A program made the position numbers and the translations under genes. This document shows, in pieces, positions 16,557 to 24,604 of a DNA stretch of 64,000 nucleotides. Each line of letters starts with the position of its first letter. The stretch's first letter is position 1. This DNA comes from JAGOBP01 sp964550855 (lineage in GTDB: Bacteria > Chloroflexota > Anaerolineae > Fen-1058): NCBI GenBank assembly GCA_964550855.1, contig CAZKBQ010000017.1, forward strand, positions 1 through 64,000, given 5' to 3'. The notes below the pieces were generated by a model. It made no database searches. It saw nothing but the letters and a program-made list of their open reading frames with translations, and was not told where the DNA came from.

Positions 16557-18230
16557 TTACTCTGGCGCCGGGGTGGGCGTGGGCGTGCGCGTGGGAAAGA
16601 CGCCGACGGCGGCGCGCTGGCACGGATCCCAGTCGGCGCCCAGGATGATGCGGTAGTCCACGTCGGCCGCAGGATCAGGTTGTGAAATCAGGTTGGGACC
16701 GGTCACGCGGAACAGCCGCCCCAGTTCTGACAGGCGCGAGCCTTTGGGCGTGGCGCGCAGGTCGATGATCTGCGTGGCGGCGTAATCGGCCCGATCGGCG
16801 GGGCTGGTGCGTGCCACACCATAGCCGGCCCAGCTCAACCGGTCGGCGGCGACGGCGTCCCAGTCGGGATGTGTGGTGCCGTTCAGCACTTCTACTAAGG
16901 CGGGCGGTTGCCCGGCCCGATTGAGATTCAGCGGCTCAAAGGCCGATTGCAGCGTCGGCGAAATCTCGTCGTAGTTGAAGTAGAACACGCTGGCGCCTTC
17001 GGCGCTGACAAAGCGGTGCGCGTTTTCCCCGTCCAAAAAACTGTTCTTGATGCGCGCGCGATCGATCTGCGTGCCGAGGCCGGCCAGGTACAGCACGTCG
17101 TTCAGCGTCAGATCGGTCTGCACGGTGTTGAGCAGTTCGCCCCACAGATTGGGCAGCTGGCCGATGATGCCCTGCGCCTGAATCTCGTTCCACAGGCCGC
17201 GCAGCACGCGCTGCTGGCGGCGCGAGCGATCGAAATCGCTGGTGGTCTTGCGCGAGCGCGCGTACCACAACGCGTGCTTGCCGTCGAGGTGATAGACGCC
17301 CGCCGTCGGAATATCGATGGTGCCGGTGATCTCCGTGTAGCCGATGTCCGTGACGCCGGGTGGATTATCGGGGAAGATGTCGTACAGCGGGCAATCGGCC
17401 ACAATGCTGACGCCGCCGACTGCGTCGATCAATTTCTTGAAGCCGTCGAAATCAACCCGCGCGTAGTATTGAACCGGAATGCCAAAGTTGTATTGCAGCG
17501 TCTCGGCCACCAGGCCCGGGCCGCCGCCGGGGAAGCCGATGGTCTCACCGTGCGCATCGGCCAGGTTGATGCGCGTGTAGCGCCAGTTGGGAATGTACAC
17601 CCACGTATCGCGCGGAATGCTAAACAGGTTGACCGACGGCAGATCGGGGTTGATGCTGGCGACGATGATCACGTCGGTGCGCCAGCCGGGCGTATCGGGG
17701 CGACGATCGCTGCCCAGCAGCACGATGTTGATGGTGTTCGTCGGCAGATCGAGCACGGGCACCGGCGTGGGCGCGCCGATCTGCACTTCGGGCGGCAGAT
17801 TCATGAACTCGGTGCCGGAGATCGCCTCAACCGGCGCCAGCGTGACGGTGGGGCGCAGACCCGGCAGCGGCGGCTTGGATGTGGCCGACGGCGTGGGCGT
17901 GTTGGTGGGTGTGGGTGTGTGAGTGGGCCGCGGCGTCCACGTCAGCGTGGGCGTCCAGGTGGGCGGCAGCACTTGCGTGGGCGGCGGCGCAGGTGTGTCC
18001 GATGAAACGGCCACCGGCGTGGGTTCGGCCAGCGCCACCGCGATGGCGGTCTCGGTGATGGTGGGCACGCTCAACGCCGGCGAGCGGCGGGCCGTGCGCG
18101 CCGCCGAAATGCCCAGCTGACCAAACAGGAACTGCAGCGCCATCAGACCGATGATGCCGAGGATGAGGCTGATGAGCACGAATTCCAGCGGACTGAGCGG
18201 GCGGCGTTTGCGGCGGGACTTGTCGGGCAT
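16557..18230 (-). CDS. LytR-CpsA-Psr family protein (membrane-anchored paralogue)
   Basis: This 557-residue paralogue of the neighbouring LCP protein has a single N-terminal signal anchor (about residues 15-37) after a basic start (MPDKSRRKRR) rather than a lipobox. A Pro/Thr-rich linker spans about residues 75-125. The LCP domain follows with LLGSDRRPDTPGWRTD and WYARSRKTTSDFDRSRRQQ, then a LytR_C-like domain (LVEVLNGTTHPDWD) and a short Pro/Thr tail. The pair arose by tandem duplication, since domain order and many motifs match. LCP enzymes transfer cell-surface polymers; which polymer is unknown. There are no polymer biosynthesis genes adjacent. Confidence 0.9.
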   Translation of the reverse strand: MPDKSRRKRRPLSPLEFVLISLILGIIGLMALQFLFGQLGISAARTARRSPALSVPTITETAIAVALAEPTPVAVSSDTPAPPPTQVLPPTWTPTLTWTPRPTHTPTPTNTPTPSATSKPPLPGLRPTVTLAPVEAISGTEFMNLPPEVQIGAPTPVPVLDLPTNTINIVLLGSDRRPDTPGWRTDVIIVASINPDLPSVNLFSIPRDTWVYIPNWRYTRINLADAHGETIGFPGGGPGLVAETLQYNFGIPVQYYARVDFDGFKKLIDAVGGVSIVADCPLYDIFPDNPPGVTDIGYTEITGTIDIPTAGVYHLDGKHALWYARSRKTTSDFDRSRRQQRVLRGLWNEIQAQGIIGQLPNLWGELLNTVQTDLTLNDVLYLAGLGTQIDRARIKNSFLDGENAHRFVSAEGASVFYFNYDEISPTLQSAFEPLNLNRAGQPPALVEVLNGTTHPDWDAVAADRLSWAGYGVARTSPADRADYAATQIIDLRATPKGSRLSELGRLFRVTGPNLISQPDPAADVDYRIILGADWDPCQRAAVGVFPTRTPTPTPAPE

Positions 18231-18263
18231 GATCGCACGCGCTTGATCGGACTTTCCAACGCT

Positions 18264-18293
18264 ATTATAGCCCCAACTCGATCAATAACCCAA
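18264..18293 (-). promoter_or_regulatory. Promoter for upstream LCP gene
   Basis: On the minus strand TTGGGT (18293-18288), 18 nt, TATAAT (18269-18264), about 33 nt upstream of the ATG at 18230. The -10 is perfect and the -35 is a partial match. Confidence 0.55.
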
Positions 18294-18340
18294 CGCGCGA
18301 TCAACGCCAGCCCGACCGTTCGACAACGAGTGGACAACTC

Positions 18341-18372
18341 AAACCCGATCGAGCCACCGACCGATCGGGTTT
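18341..18372 (-). terminator. Hairpin terminator candidate after the VWA operon
   Basis: Perfect 11-bp inverted repeat AAACCCGATCG / CGATCGGGTTT with a 10-nt loop. It lies between the last VWA gene (ends 18422) and the LCP promoter. Its only U-run is the TTT that closes the stem, so efficiency is uncertain. The stem contains the genome's recurrent CGATCG core. Confidence 0.55.
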
Positions 18373-18421
18373 GCTTCTGCCGCCTGCGATCCACCGCCTG
18401 TTGCAGGCTATCGCAGATCTT

Positions 18422-19483
18422 TCACGGCAGCGGCTGCCAGATCAGCGCCAGGGCCACCGCCAGCGCAACCAGCAGCGCGCCGATGGCGGCAAAGACCACG
18501 CTGATTTCTGAAGTCTCGTGCTTGGTAATCAGATAGGTGGGCAGATTGTCAAACACGCTCTGCAATTCGCCCGCGCTTTCGGCCGTGTGATACGTGCCGC
18601 CGGTCATATCAGCCACCTGCTGCAAAGTGGCATCGTCGATGCCGCGCCGGAACCCGCCCTGCCCGCCGCCGAACTGTCCGCCGCCGAACTGCCGCCCGTT
18701 GAAGCGGGCAAATTGCGGGCCGCAGGCCAGGCTGAATTCGGCGCCGTTTTCGGTGCCAAAACCGATCGGGTAAACGCGCACCCCGCGCGTCACGGCCTGC
18801 TGGGCGGCCTCCAACGGATCAGGTCCGGCATTGCTCACGCCGTCGGTCAGCAGCACGATGATGTTGGGCACATACGCGCCGCGCGGCACGGGCGTCGGCT
18901 CGGCGCCGGCGGTGAATTCGTTGGTGCTGGGCGCGACGTTGGGATCGATCTCGGCGATGGCGTCGATGGACTTCAAGATGCCGCTGCCGATGGCGGTGCG
19001 GCGGCCCGTCATCAGACTTTCAATGGCGGTCTGCAGCGCTTCCGGATCGGACGTGGGCGGCTGAATGATGGCCGCAAAGCCGGAAAAGGCCACCAGCCCG
19101 ATCTGCGTGTTACCGGCCTGTCGTCGGATGAACGCCAGCATGGCAGCTTCCGCGGCCTGCAGGCGCGTGGGGCTGATGTCGGTCTGGCACATGCTGCCGG
19201 ACACGTCCACCGCCAGGATGATGGTGGTCTGATTGGACGGCACGGCGATGACGGACACGGGCCGGCTCAGCGCGATGACCAGGCTGATCACGGCCAGCAC
19301 AAACAACGCAAACGGCACATGCCGCCGCCAGCCGGCGCGCTTCGGCAGCGCCTCGCGCACCAGCGACAGGCTGGAGTAGCGCACCACCGCGCGCCGCCGC
19401 CGCCTCAGCACCCACACGTAAGCGGCGATCAGCAGCGGCGCCAGAATTAGTAAGAATAGTGAGCCGGGCCAGAGCACGTCCAT
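18422..19483 (-). CDS. VWA-domain membrane protein (BatA/BatB-like)
   Basis: A 353-residue protein with two N-terminal membrane segments (about residues 6-25 and 57-75), a periplasmic-side von Willebrand A domain, and a C-terminal membrane segment. The metal-ion-dependent adhesion site DVSGSM is intact and LLTDGVSNAG forms a later MIDAS loop. A Pro-containing insert (AEPTPVPRGAY) precedes that strand, and a Gly/Phe/Arg-rich patch (GGGQFGGGQGGF) is seen near residue 260. It is the last gene of a MoxR-DUF58-VWA-VWA operon. Such operons use MoxR-type ATPases as chaperones for metal or complex insertion and are often tied to envelope stress. The exact client is unknown. Confidence 0.88.
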   Translation of the reverse strand: MDVLWPGSLFLLILAPLLIAAYVWVLRRRRRAVVRYSSLSLVREALPKRAGWRRHVPFALFVLAVISLVIALSRPVSVIAVPSNQTTIILAVDVSGSMCQTDISPTRLQAAEAAMLAFIRRQAGNTQIGLVAFSGFAAIIQPPTSDPEALQTAIESLMTGRRTAIGSGILKSIDAIAEIDPNVAPSTNEFTAGAEPTPVPRGAYVPNIIVLLTDGVSNAGPDPLEAAQQAVTRGVRVYPIGFGTENGAEFSLACGPQFARFNGRQFGGGQFGGGQGGFRRGIDDATLQQVADMTGGTYHTAESAGELQSVFDNLPTYLITKHETSEISVVFAAIGALLVALAVALALIWQPLP

Positions 19484-19502
19484 CGGCCACCTCCGATCTG
19501 CC

Positions 19503-20510
19503 TCACGGCAAACGGTTGAACCACAGCAGCGACAAGGCGCCGCCGATCAACAGCAGCAAGACACTCACGCCCGCCAGCAGAGCCGTGAGCTCGGTCTGTT
19601 CGGGTTTGACGACCAGCTGCGCCCCGACCTGATCGTAAACGGCCTTCAGTTCGGCCTCGTTTTCCGCGTGATAATACACACCGTCCGTCAGCTGCGCGAT
19701 CTGCTGCAGCAGTTCTTCGTTGAGGCGCGTGCGGACGGTGAATCCTTCGACCTTTAGCAGGGCACCGGCGGTGCTGCCGATCCCGATCGGGTAGATGCGC
19801 ACCCCGCGATCGATCGCCGTTTGGGCGGCCTCCAGCGGATCGGGCGGCGCGGTGTTTTCGCCGTCGGTCAGCATCACGATGGCTGCCGATGTGTATGTCC
19901 CCTTAGGCACGGGCGTGGGCGTGGGCGTGGGCGTGAGCTGCAAGTTGCTGTAAATCTCGTCGGCGGCCGGCTCGTTCTTGATCGTCAGCGCATTCAGCGC
20001 CATCAGGATGCCGTTGCCCAGCGACGTGCCGCGCGTGGGCGCCAGCCGATCGAGCGCGGCCAGGATGGCGGCCTGATCGGTGGTGGGTGGCTGCACGCTG
20101 AAGCCGCTTTCGCTGAAGGCCACCACGCCGATCAGCACACTGCGCGGCTGATTGGCCACGAAGTCGCGGGCGGCGGCCTTGGCCGCTTCCATGCGCGTGG
20201 GCTGAAGATCGTCTGCCGCCATGCTACCGGACACGTCAAAGGCCAAAATGACCGTGCCCTCAACGCGCGGCAGGCTCAGTTCCATCTGCGGCCGGGCCAC
20301 GGCGACGATGAGCAGCGCCAGCGCGATCAGAAACAACAACGGCGGCACGTGACGCCGGCGGCCAATCGACTGCCCGCCAGACTGCATCAAGCCAAAGTTG
20401 CCATAGGTTGCCAGCAGGCGCTGTCGCCGCTGCTGCTGCCGTGTGTACAACACGACGAACAGCGGAATCAACAACAACAGCACCAGCATGACCGGCCAGA
20501 TGAAGGACAT
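19503..20510 (-). CDS. VWA-domain membrane protein (BatA/BatB-like)
   Basis: A 335-residue paralogue of the next gene. It has N-terminal membrane segments, a VWA domain with the MIDAS motif DVSGSM, a later LTDGENTAPP loop, and a C-terminal membrane anchor. The sequence TPTPTPTPVPKGTY sits at the same place as the Pro-rich insert of its paralogue, just before the LTDG strand. There is no convincing ribosome site ahead of the ATG. The 126-nt gap to the DUF58 gene holds heptad repeats and a small inverted-repeat element. Together with MoxR and DUF58 it probably forms an envelope-associated chaperone complex. Confidence 0.88.
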   Translation of the reverse strand: MSFIWPVMLVLLLLIPLFVVLYTRQQQRRQRLLATYGNFGLMQSGGQSIGRRRHVPPLLFLIALALLIVAVARPQMELSLPRVEGTVILAFDVSGSMAADDLQPTRMEAAKAAARDFVANQPRSVLIGVVAFSESGFSVQPPTTDQAAILAALDRLAPTRGTSLGNGILMALNALTIKNEPAADEIYSNLQLTPTPTPTPVPKGTYTSAAIVMLTDGENTAPPDPLEAAQTAIDRGVRIYPIGIGSTAGALLKVEGFTVRTRLNEELLQQIAQLTDGVYYHAENEAELKAVYDQVGAQLVVKPEQTELTALLAGVSVLLLLIGGALSLLWFNRLP

Positions 20511-20514
20511 GGTG

Positions 20515-20542
20515 ATTTCAGATTGCAGATTTCAGGTTTCAG
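20515..20542. repeat. Heptanucleotide tandem repeats
   Basis: Four 7-bp units ATTTCAG, ATTGCAG, ATTTCAG, GTTTCAG directly upstream of the VWA start codon, abutting the inverted-repeat element at 20545-20630. Confidence 0.85.
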
Positions 20543-20544
20543 AC

Positions 20545-20630
20545 GTCATTGCGAACTGCGTAGCGGCGACGCAATTTCAAATTTATCAACGCGAGAGCGC
20601 TGCATCGGCCTTCGGCCTGCTCGCAATGAC
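20545..20630. repeat. 86-bp element with 10-bp terminal inverted repeats
   Basis: Ends GTCATTGCGA and TCGCAATGAC are perfect inverted repeats bounding 66 bp in an operon's intergenic gap. No coding frame is inside. The form is that of a small non-autonomous (REP or MITE-like) element. Its ends resemble 'ATTGCGA' repeats common in many bacteria. Confidence 0.6.
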
Positions 20631-20636
20631 GGTTGG

Positions 20637-21554
20637 TCATCGTCTCCGCTGCTTCCGCAACGCCGCAAACCGCACGATGGCGCGCACGAGATCTTCGTCC
20701 GTCGATAGCGGCAGCAGATCGACGCCCGCGTGTTTGGCGGCGGCGGCGATGGCGGTTTCGCGTCGTTGGGCCGTCTCGGCAAAGCGGGCGCGGAACCCGC
20801 GGTCGTGCGTGTCCACGTATAGCTGCTCGCCCGTCTCCGCATCCTCCAGCACGATCGGCCCGATGTCGGGCAGATCGATCTCGCGCGGATCGGTCAGCCG
20901 CACCGCCAGCACTTCGTGTCGCCGGTTGAGCAGGCTCAAGGGCCGTTCCCAGCCGGGCGCGCTGATAAAGTCCGAGATGACAAAGACCAGCGATCGCTGT
21001 TTGAGGGCGTTCAGCGCGCCGTTGAGCAGCGGTGAAAGATCAGTGAAAGGCGCGCGCACCAAACGCGGCTGCCGCAGCAGATCATTGATGATGCGTAACA
21101 CTTGAATACGCCCGCCGCGTGCGGGAATCGTGCGCTCGATGCGGGACGTCTGCCCGGCGTAAAACATCGCGCCCACGCGATTGCCGTGCCGCGTGAGCAG
21201 GCGGGCCAGCGTCGTGACGAAGTCGATCAGCACCGTGCGCTTGAGGCTCTGCACCGTGCCGAAGTCGATCGACGGGCTGAGATCGAGCAGAAACCACGCC
21301 GTGACTTCGCGGTCTTCGACGTACTGCCGCACGTAGGGCGCATCCATGCGCGCGGTGACGTTCCAATCGATGTAGCGAATATCGTCTTCAGGTTGATATT
21401 CGCGCAGATCGGCAAAATCCACGCCGTAGCCGTAAAACAGGCTGCGATAGTCGCCTTGCAGCAGACCGTCCAACCGGCGGATGACCTGCCAGTCGAGCCG
21501 CTGCAAGATCCGATCGGGCGTGGCTGCACCGACGGTCATCGGCGCGTCAGGCAT
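20637..21554 (-). CDS. DUF58 domain protein
   Basis: About 305 residues. The DUF58 core is visible as DFADLREYQPEDDIRYIDWNVTAR (read in parts), followed by a degenerate VWA-like fold with LLDLSPSIDFG in place of a complete MIDAS and FVISDFIS later. DUF58 proteins work with MoxR ATPases and VWA proteins in envelope complexes; their biochemical role is unresolved. The ATG at 21554 overlaps the moxR stop codon (ATGCCTGA), implying translational coupling. Starts at 21581 or 21539 are alternatives and none has a clear ribosome site. Confidence 0.85.
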   Translation of the reverse strand: MPDAPMTVGAATPDRILQRLDWQVIRRLDGLLQGDYRSLFYGYGVDFADLREYQPEDDIRYIDWNVTARMDAPYVRQYVEDREVTAWFLLDLSPSIDFGTVQSLKRTVLIDFVTTLARLLTRHGNRVGAMFYAGQTSRIERTIPARGGRIQVLRIINDLLRQPRLVRAPFTDLSPLLNGALNALKQRSLVFVISDFISAPGWERPLSLLNRRHEVLAVRLTDPREIDLPDIGPIVLEDAETGEQLYVDTHDRGFRARFAETAQRRETAIAAAAKHAGVDLLPLSTDEDLVRAIVRFAALRKQRRR

Positions 21555-22566
21555 TGACACGGGCGTTGAGTCGTTGATCACGTAACGGCACCACCGGGAT
21601 CGGAATCCGATCGAGAATCTTCTTCAACACGTCGTCGGCGCTGACGTTATCGGACAGCGCTTCATACGACAACACCAGACGATGGCGCATCACATCGAAG
21701 GCCATGTCCAGCACGTCTTGCGGCAGGACGTAATCGCGGCCGCGCACAAACGCCAGAGCGCGCGCGGTGAGAATGAGATTGATCGAGGCGCGGGGGCTGG
21801 CCCCAAAGGTGATGTAATGCTGCAGTTCTTTCAGGCCAAATTCACCGGGTTGGCGGGTGGCCGTGACCATGCGCACCGCGTATTCGATCAGGGCCTGATC
21901 GGCGTACACCTGATCGACCTGTTTTTGCAGGTCCAACAGTTGATCGGTGGTGATGACTTTTTGCACGGCCTGCAGCGCGCCCGTCATGCGCTCGACGATG
22001 ACAAATTCCTCGGTGGTGGTGGGATAACCCACCAGCACTTTGAGCATGAAGCGATCGACCTGCGCTTCCGGCAAGGGATAGGTGCCTTCGGTCTCGATGG
22101 GGTTCTGCGTGGCCAGCACCAGAAACGGATTGGGCACCTTGTACGTTTCGCGCCCGATGGTGACCTGCCGCTCCTGCATCACTTCCAGCAGCGCGCTCTG
22201 CACCTTGGCGGGCGCGCGATTGATCTCGTCGGCCAGCAGCAGGTTGGTAAAGACCGGGCCGAGCGAAGTGTTGAACTCGCCGGTCTTTTGATTGTAGATG
22301 CGCGTGCCGATCAGATCGGCGGGCACCAGATCGGGTGTGAACTGGATGCGTTTGAATTCGCCGCCGATGGCTTCGGCTAGCGTCTTGATGGCCATCGTCT
22401 TGGCGAGGCCGGGCACGCCTTCGACGAGGATGTGGCCGCGCGCCAGCAGCGCGACGACGAGGCGCTCCAGCAAATGATCCTGCCCGACGATGATTTTCTT
22501 GACTTCATACAACACGCGCTCCATCGGCGGGGAATTGGGCGTTAAGTCATATTGTCCGTTGGGCAT
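21547..22566 (-). CDS. MoxR-family AAA+ ATPase
   Basis: A 339-residue AAA+ ATPase with Walker A GVPGLAKT, Walker B LLADEINRAP, sensor-1 LATQNPIE and an arginine-finger helix near EAQVDRFML. MoxR proteins are chaperone-like ATPases that act with VWA and DUF58 partners encoded next to them, as here. Start ATG 22566 has GGAG 6 nt upstream. A longer frame beginning at 22638 only reads into the adjacent 115-bp repeats and is not credible. It is the first gene of the operon. A TACAAT (22584-22579) 12 nt upstream of the ATG might be its -10, but no -35 is recognisable. Confidence 0.92.
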   Translation of the reverse strand: MPNGQYDLTPNSPPMERVLYEVKKIIVGQDHLLERLVVALLARGHILVEGVPGLAKTMAIKTLAEAIGGEFKRIQFTPDLVPADLIGTRIYNQKTGEFNTSLGPVFTNLLLADEINRAPAKVQSALLEVMQERQVTIGRETYKVPNPFLVLATQNPIETEGTYPLPEAQVDRFMLKVLVGYPTTTEEFVIVERMTGALQAVQKVITTDQLLDLQKQVDQVYADQALIEYAVRMVTATRQPGEFGLKELQHYITFGASPRASINLILTARALAFVRGRDYVLPQDVLDMAFDVMRHRLVLSYEALSDNVSADDVLKKILDRIPIPVVPLRDQRLNARVNA

Positions 22567-22591
22567 GGTGATCTCCTCATTGTACTTCTCT

Positions 22592-23209
22592 GTCATTCCC
22601 GCGCGCTTTAGGCGGGAATCCAGTGACCCGATCGGCACATACTCTGACCGTCACGCTGGATGCCCGATACGCTTCGCAGACATTCGGGCATGACGTCGAC
22701 CGGAAAGTCATTCCCGCGCGCTTTAAGCGGGAATCCAGTGACCCGATCGGCACATACTCTGACTGTCACACTGGATGCCCGATACGCTTCGCAGACATTC
22801 GGGCATGACGCCGACCGGAAAGTCATTCCCGCGCGCTTTAGGCGGGAATCCAGTGACCCGATCGGCACATACTCTGACNNNNNNNNNNNNNNNNNNNNNN
22901 NNNNNNNNNNNNNNNNNNNNNNNNNNNNNNNNNNNNNNNNNNNNNNNNNNNNNNNNNNNNNNNNNNNNNNNNNNNNNNCATTCCCGCGCGCTTTAGGCGG
23001 GAATCCAGTGACCCGATCGGCACATACTCTGACTGTCACACTGGATGCCCGATACGCTTCGCAGACATTCGGGCATGACGCCGACCGGAAAGTCATTCCC
23101 GCGCGCTTTAGGCGGGAATCCAAGGTTCCGATTAGGAATCGTTATTGGTCGGCCAGTAGATGCCCGATACGCTTCGCAGGCATTCGGGCATGACGGTGAC
23201 AGACTGTGT
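22592..23209. repeat. Tandem array of a 115-bp compound repeat (spans assembly gap)
   Basis: Copies begin at 22594, 22709, 22824, 22979 and 23094, spaced 115 bp wherever sequence is continuous. Each unit has palindrome A (ATTCCCGC, 8-9 nt loop, GGCGGGAAT), a spacer with the CGATCGG core, palindrome B (ATGCCCGA, 22-24 nt loop, TCGGGCAT) and a short linker. Most copies differ at only a few bases. The last one (23094-23209) has a diverged spacer but keeps palindrome B. The array fills the whole 646-bp gap between moxR and the protease gene, and I see no gene in it. Palindrome A resembles the dRS3-type ATTCCC...GGGAAT repeats of Neisseria. Confidence 0.9.
22879..22978. other. Scaffold gap (100 N)
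   Basis: Exactly 100 N, the conventional placeholder for a gap of unknown size. It falls inside the 115-bp repeat array, so the true copy number is unknown and the array was probably collapsed in assembly. Confidence 0.98.
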
Positions 23210-23212
23210 AGA

Positions 23213-24058
23213 TCAATACGGCGGTGAACCGCCCGCGCCGCCGAGGGCGCTGTCGATGGGCACGGCAAAGCCGATGCCGACAAAGAATTCACCGTCGGTG
23301 GGATTGACGATCCCTTCGACGATGCCGATTACTTCACCCGCCCGATTGAGCAGCGGCCCCCCGGAGTTGCCGGGATTCACCGCAGCGTCGATCTGAATCA
23401 GGCCCCGCAGCGTCAGCGTGGAACTGGGAGGACGGAAGGATCGATCGAAGGCGGAGATGACACCCGCACTCATCGAGCCGTACAGCCCAAAGGGATTGCC
23501 CACGGCGTAGGCTTCATCGCCCACGCGCATGGCGTTGGGGTTGCCCAGGACGGCAGGAAAAGTCTGCGTGGGCGGCTGACTGGCCTGCAAGACGGCGATG
23601 TCGGTTTCGGGCCGCTGTTCGGCGATGAGGCCGTTCGTCTCGTAACCATCCGCGTACGTCAGCGTGATGATGTCGGTGTTGGTGACGACGTGCAGCGCGG
23701 TGAGAATATCGCCGTTGTCGTTGATGACGACGCCGCTGCCCAGGCCGTGGGTCACCTTGCCGCTCTCATCGCGGCCGCGCGTTTCGATCAGGATCAAGGA
23801 CGGTCGAATGATGCGATACACCACTTCGGAATACGCGGGCGGCGGCGTGGCCGAGGCCATCGCTTCGACGACGGTCTGTTTGACATCGGTCGTGGTGAGC
23901 GGTCGCGCCGGTGGAAAGAATACGTTGTACACCAGCAGCGCCAGCAGCGCGGCCAGCACGCCTGAAGCAAACGGCGCCGCTCGCCGTGCAGCAGCGCGCA
24001 AACGTCGCAGACGGTTGCGCCACACGGCCAGGCGCGATGGGATAGGCGAGTCAGCCAT
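23213..24058 (-). CDS. HtrA-like trypsin-fold serine protease lacking PDZ
   Basis: A 281-residue membrane-anchored protease. A basic N-terminus and one membrane segment (about residues 29-48) precede an S1C trypsin-like domain. The catalytic triad is H123 (TALHVV), D153 (ETDIAVL) and S232 (NPGNSGGP). The protein ends about 20 residues after GIGFAVPID with a Gly-rich tail (GGAGGSPPY). The final helix and PDZ domain(s) of DegP/DegS-type proteins are therefore absent. It may be a natural PDZ-less form, or its 3' end may have been replaced when the adjacent repeat array arose. It is probably a surface quality-control or signalling protease. Confidence 0.88.
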   Translation of the reverse strand: MADSPIPSRLAVWRNRLRRLRAAARRAAPFASGVLAALLALLVYNVFFPPARPLTTTDVKQTVVEAMASATPPPAYSEVVYRIIRPSLILIETRGRDESGKVTHGLGSGVVINDNGDILTALHVVTNTDIITLTYADGYETNGLIAEQRPETDIAVLQASQPPTQTFPAVLGNPNAMRVGDEAYAVGNPFGLYGSMSAGVISAFDRSFRPPSSTLTLRGLIQIDAAVNPGNSGGPLLNRAGEVIGIVEGIVNPTDGEFFVGIGFAVPIDSALGGAGGSPPY

Positions 24059-24210
24059 GGTTACTCATCCTACGCAGTCGAGAACGAAACAGATTGCCCG
24101 CGTGCCAGATCAGGCGCGACACTCCCGGATAACAATCGACCTTTCGCCAGGGCGGCTCACCCTGACGGGAGAACAGGTCAACTCCAAGAGGCGTACAGCA
24201 GGCTTAATTC

Positions 24211-24216
24211 ATTATA
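24211..24216 (-). promoter_or_regulatory. Possible -10 element for the protease gene
   Basis: TATAAT on the minus strand about 150 nt upstream of the protease start. The position 17-18 nt upstream holds no good -35, so this is tentative. Confidence 0.35.
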
Positions 24217-24276
24217 TCGGGTTTTGGGCAGAGGGAAATGAGAATTGAATGAGGGATGAGGGCCAGCATCACGTGT

Positions 24277-24282
24277 TATAAT
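24277..24282 (+). promoter_or_regulatory. -10 element of a leaderless gene
   Basis: TATAAT ends 8 nt before the ATG at 24291, so transcription would start at about the start codon. The same spacing is seen for the LCP gene at 16488. No clear -35 is present. Confidence 0.5.
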
Positions 24283-24290
24283 CGCCGCCG

Positions 24291-24485
24291 ATGATCACCA
24301 AACGTCACCTGGGATATGCCTTTATCGTCGCCGGCCTGATCGTCATCGCGGGCGCGCTGGCCGCCAATCTGATCGGCGCGCGCGATGCCGGCTTTGGGCC
24401 GCTGCAAGTCATCGGGCTGATCGGCGGCCTCGGCCTGATCGGGATGGCGCTGCCGCTCATTCGATTGGGTGACCGTCCAGCGTAA
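24291..24485 (+). CDS. Small two-helix membrane protein
   Basis: A 64-residue protein with two hydrophobic segments (about residues 8-27 and 38-55) separated by a short polar loop (GARDAGFGP). It has no recognisable family. Support for its being real comes from TATAAT placed for a leaderless transcript, a basic N-terminus (MITKRH) consistent with membrane insertion, and a compact frame in a gap between two genes. The function is unknown. Confidence 0.6.
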   Translation: MITKRHLGYAFIVAGLIVIAGALAANLIGARDAGFGPLQVIGLIGGLGLIGMALPLIRLGDRPA

Positions 24486-24490
24486 GCTAA

Positions 24491-24604
24491 TGAACCATGA
24501 CAAATGACTCAATGCCATTAAGTTAGGCCCAATGCGGCGTCATCCCCGCGAAGCGTGTTTCTGTCGGGCATCCAATTGACTACATGACAAAGACCAATGA
24601 CAAA
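24491..24604. repeat. Heptad repeats and a degenerate palindromic repeat
   Basis: TGAACCA, TGACAAA, TGACTCA at 24491-24511 and ATGACAA, AGACCAA, TGACAAA at 24584-24604 flank a diverged copy of the 115-bp array's first palindrome (CATCCCCGCG...GGGCATCCA, about 24541-24574). The start codon of the next gene (24597) lies inside the second heptad run. Confidence 0.65.

Noticed and set aside
22566..22638. Longer MoxR start adding 24 residues
   Set aside because: The extra residues are translated 115-bp repeat; the internal ATG has a good ribosome site and family-like start.
22592..23209. CRISPR-like repeat array
   Set aside because: The repeated unit is 115 bp with no unique spacers, the 'spacers' are themselves repeated, and no cas genes are present.
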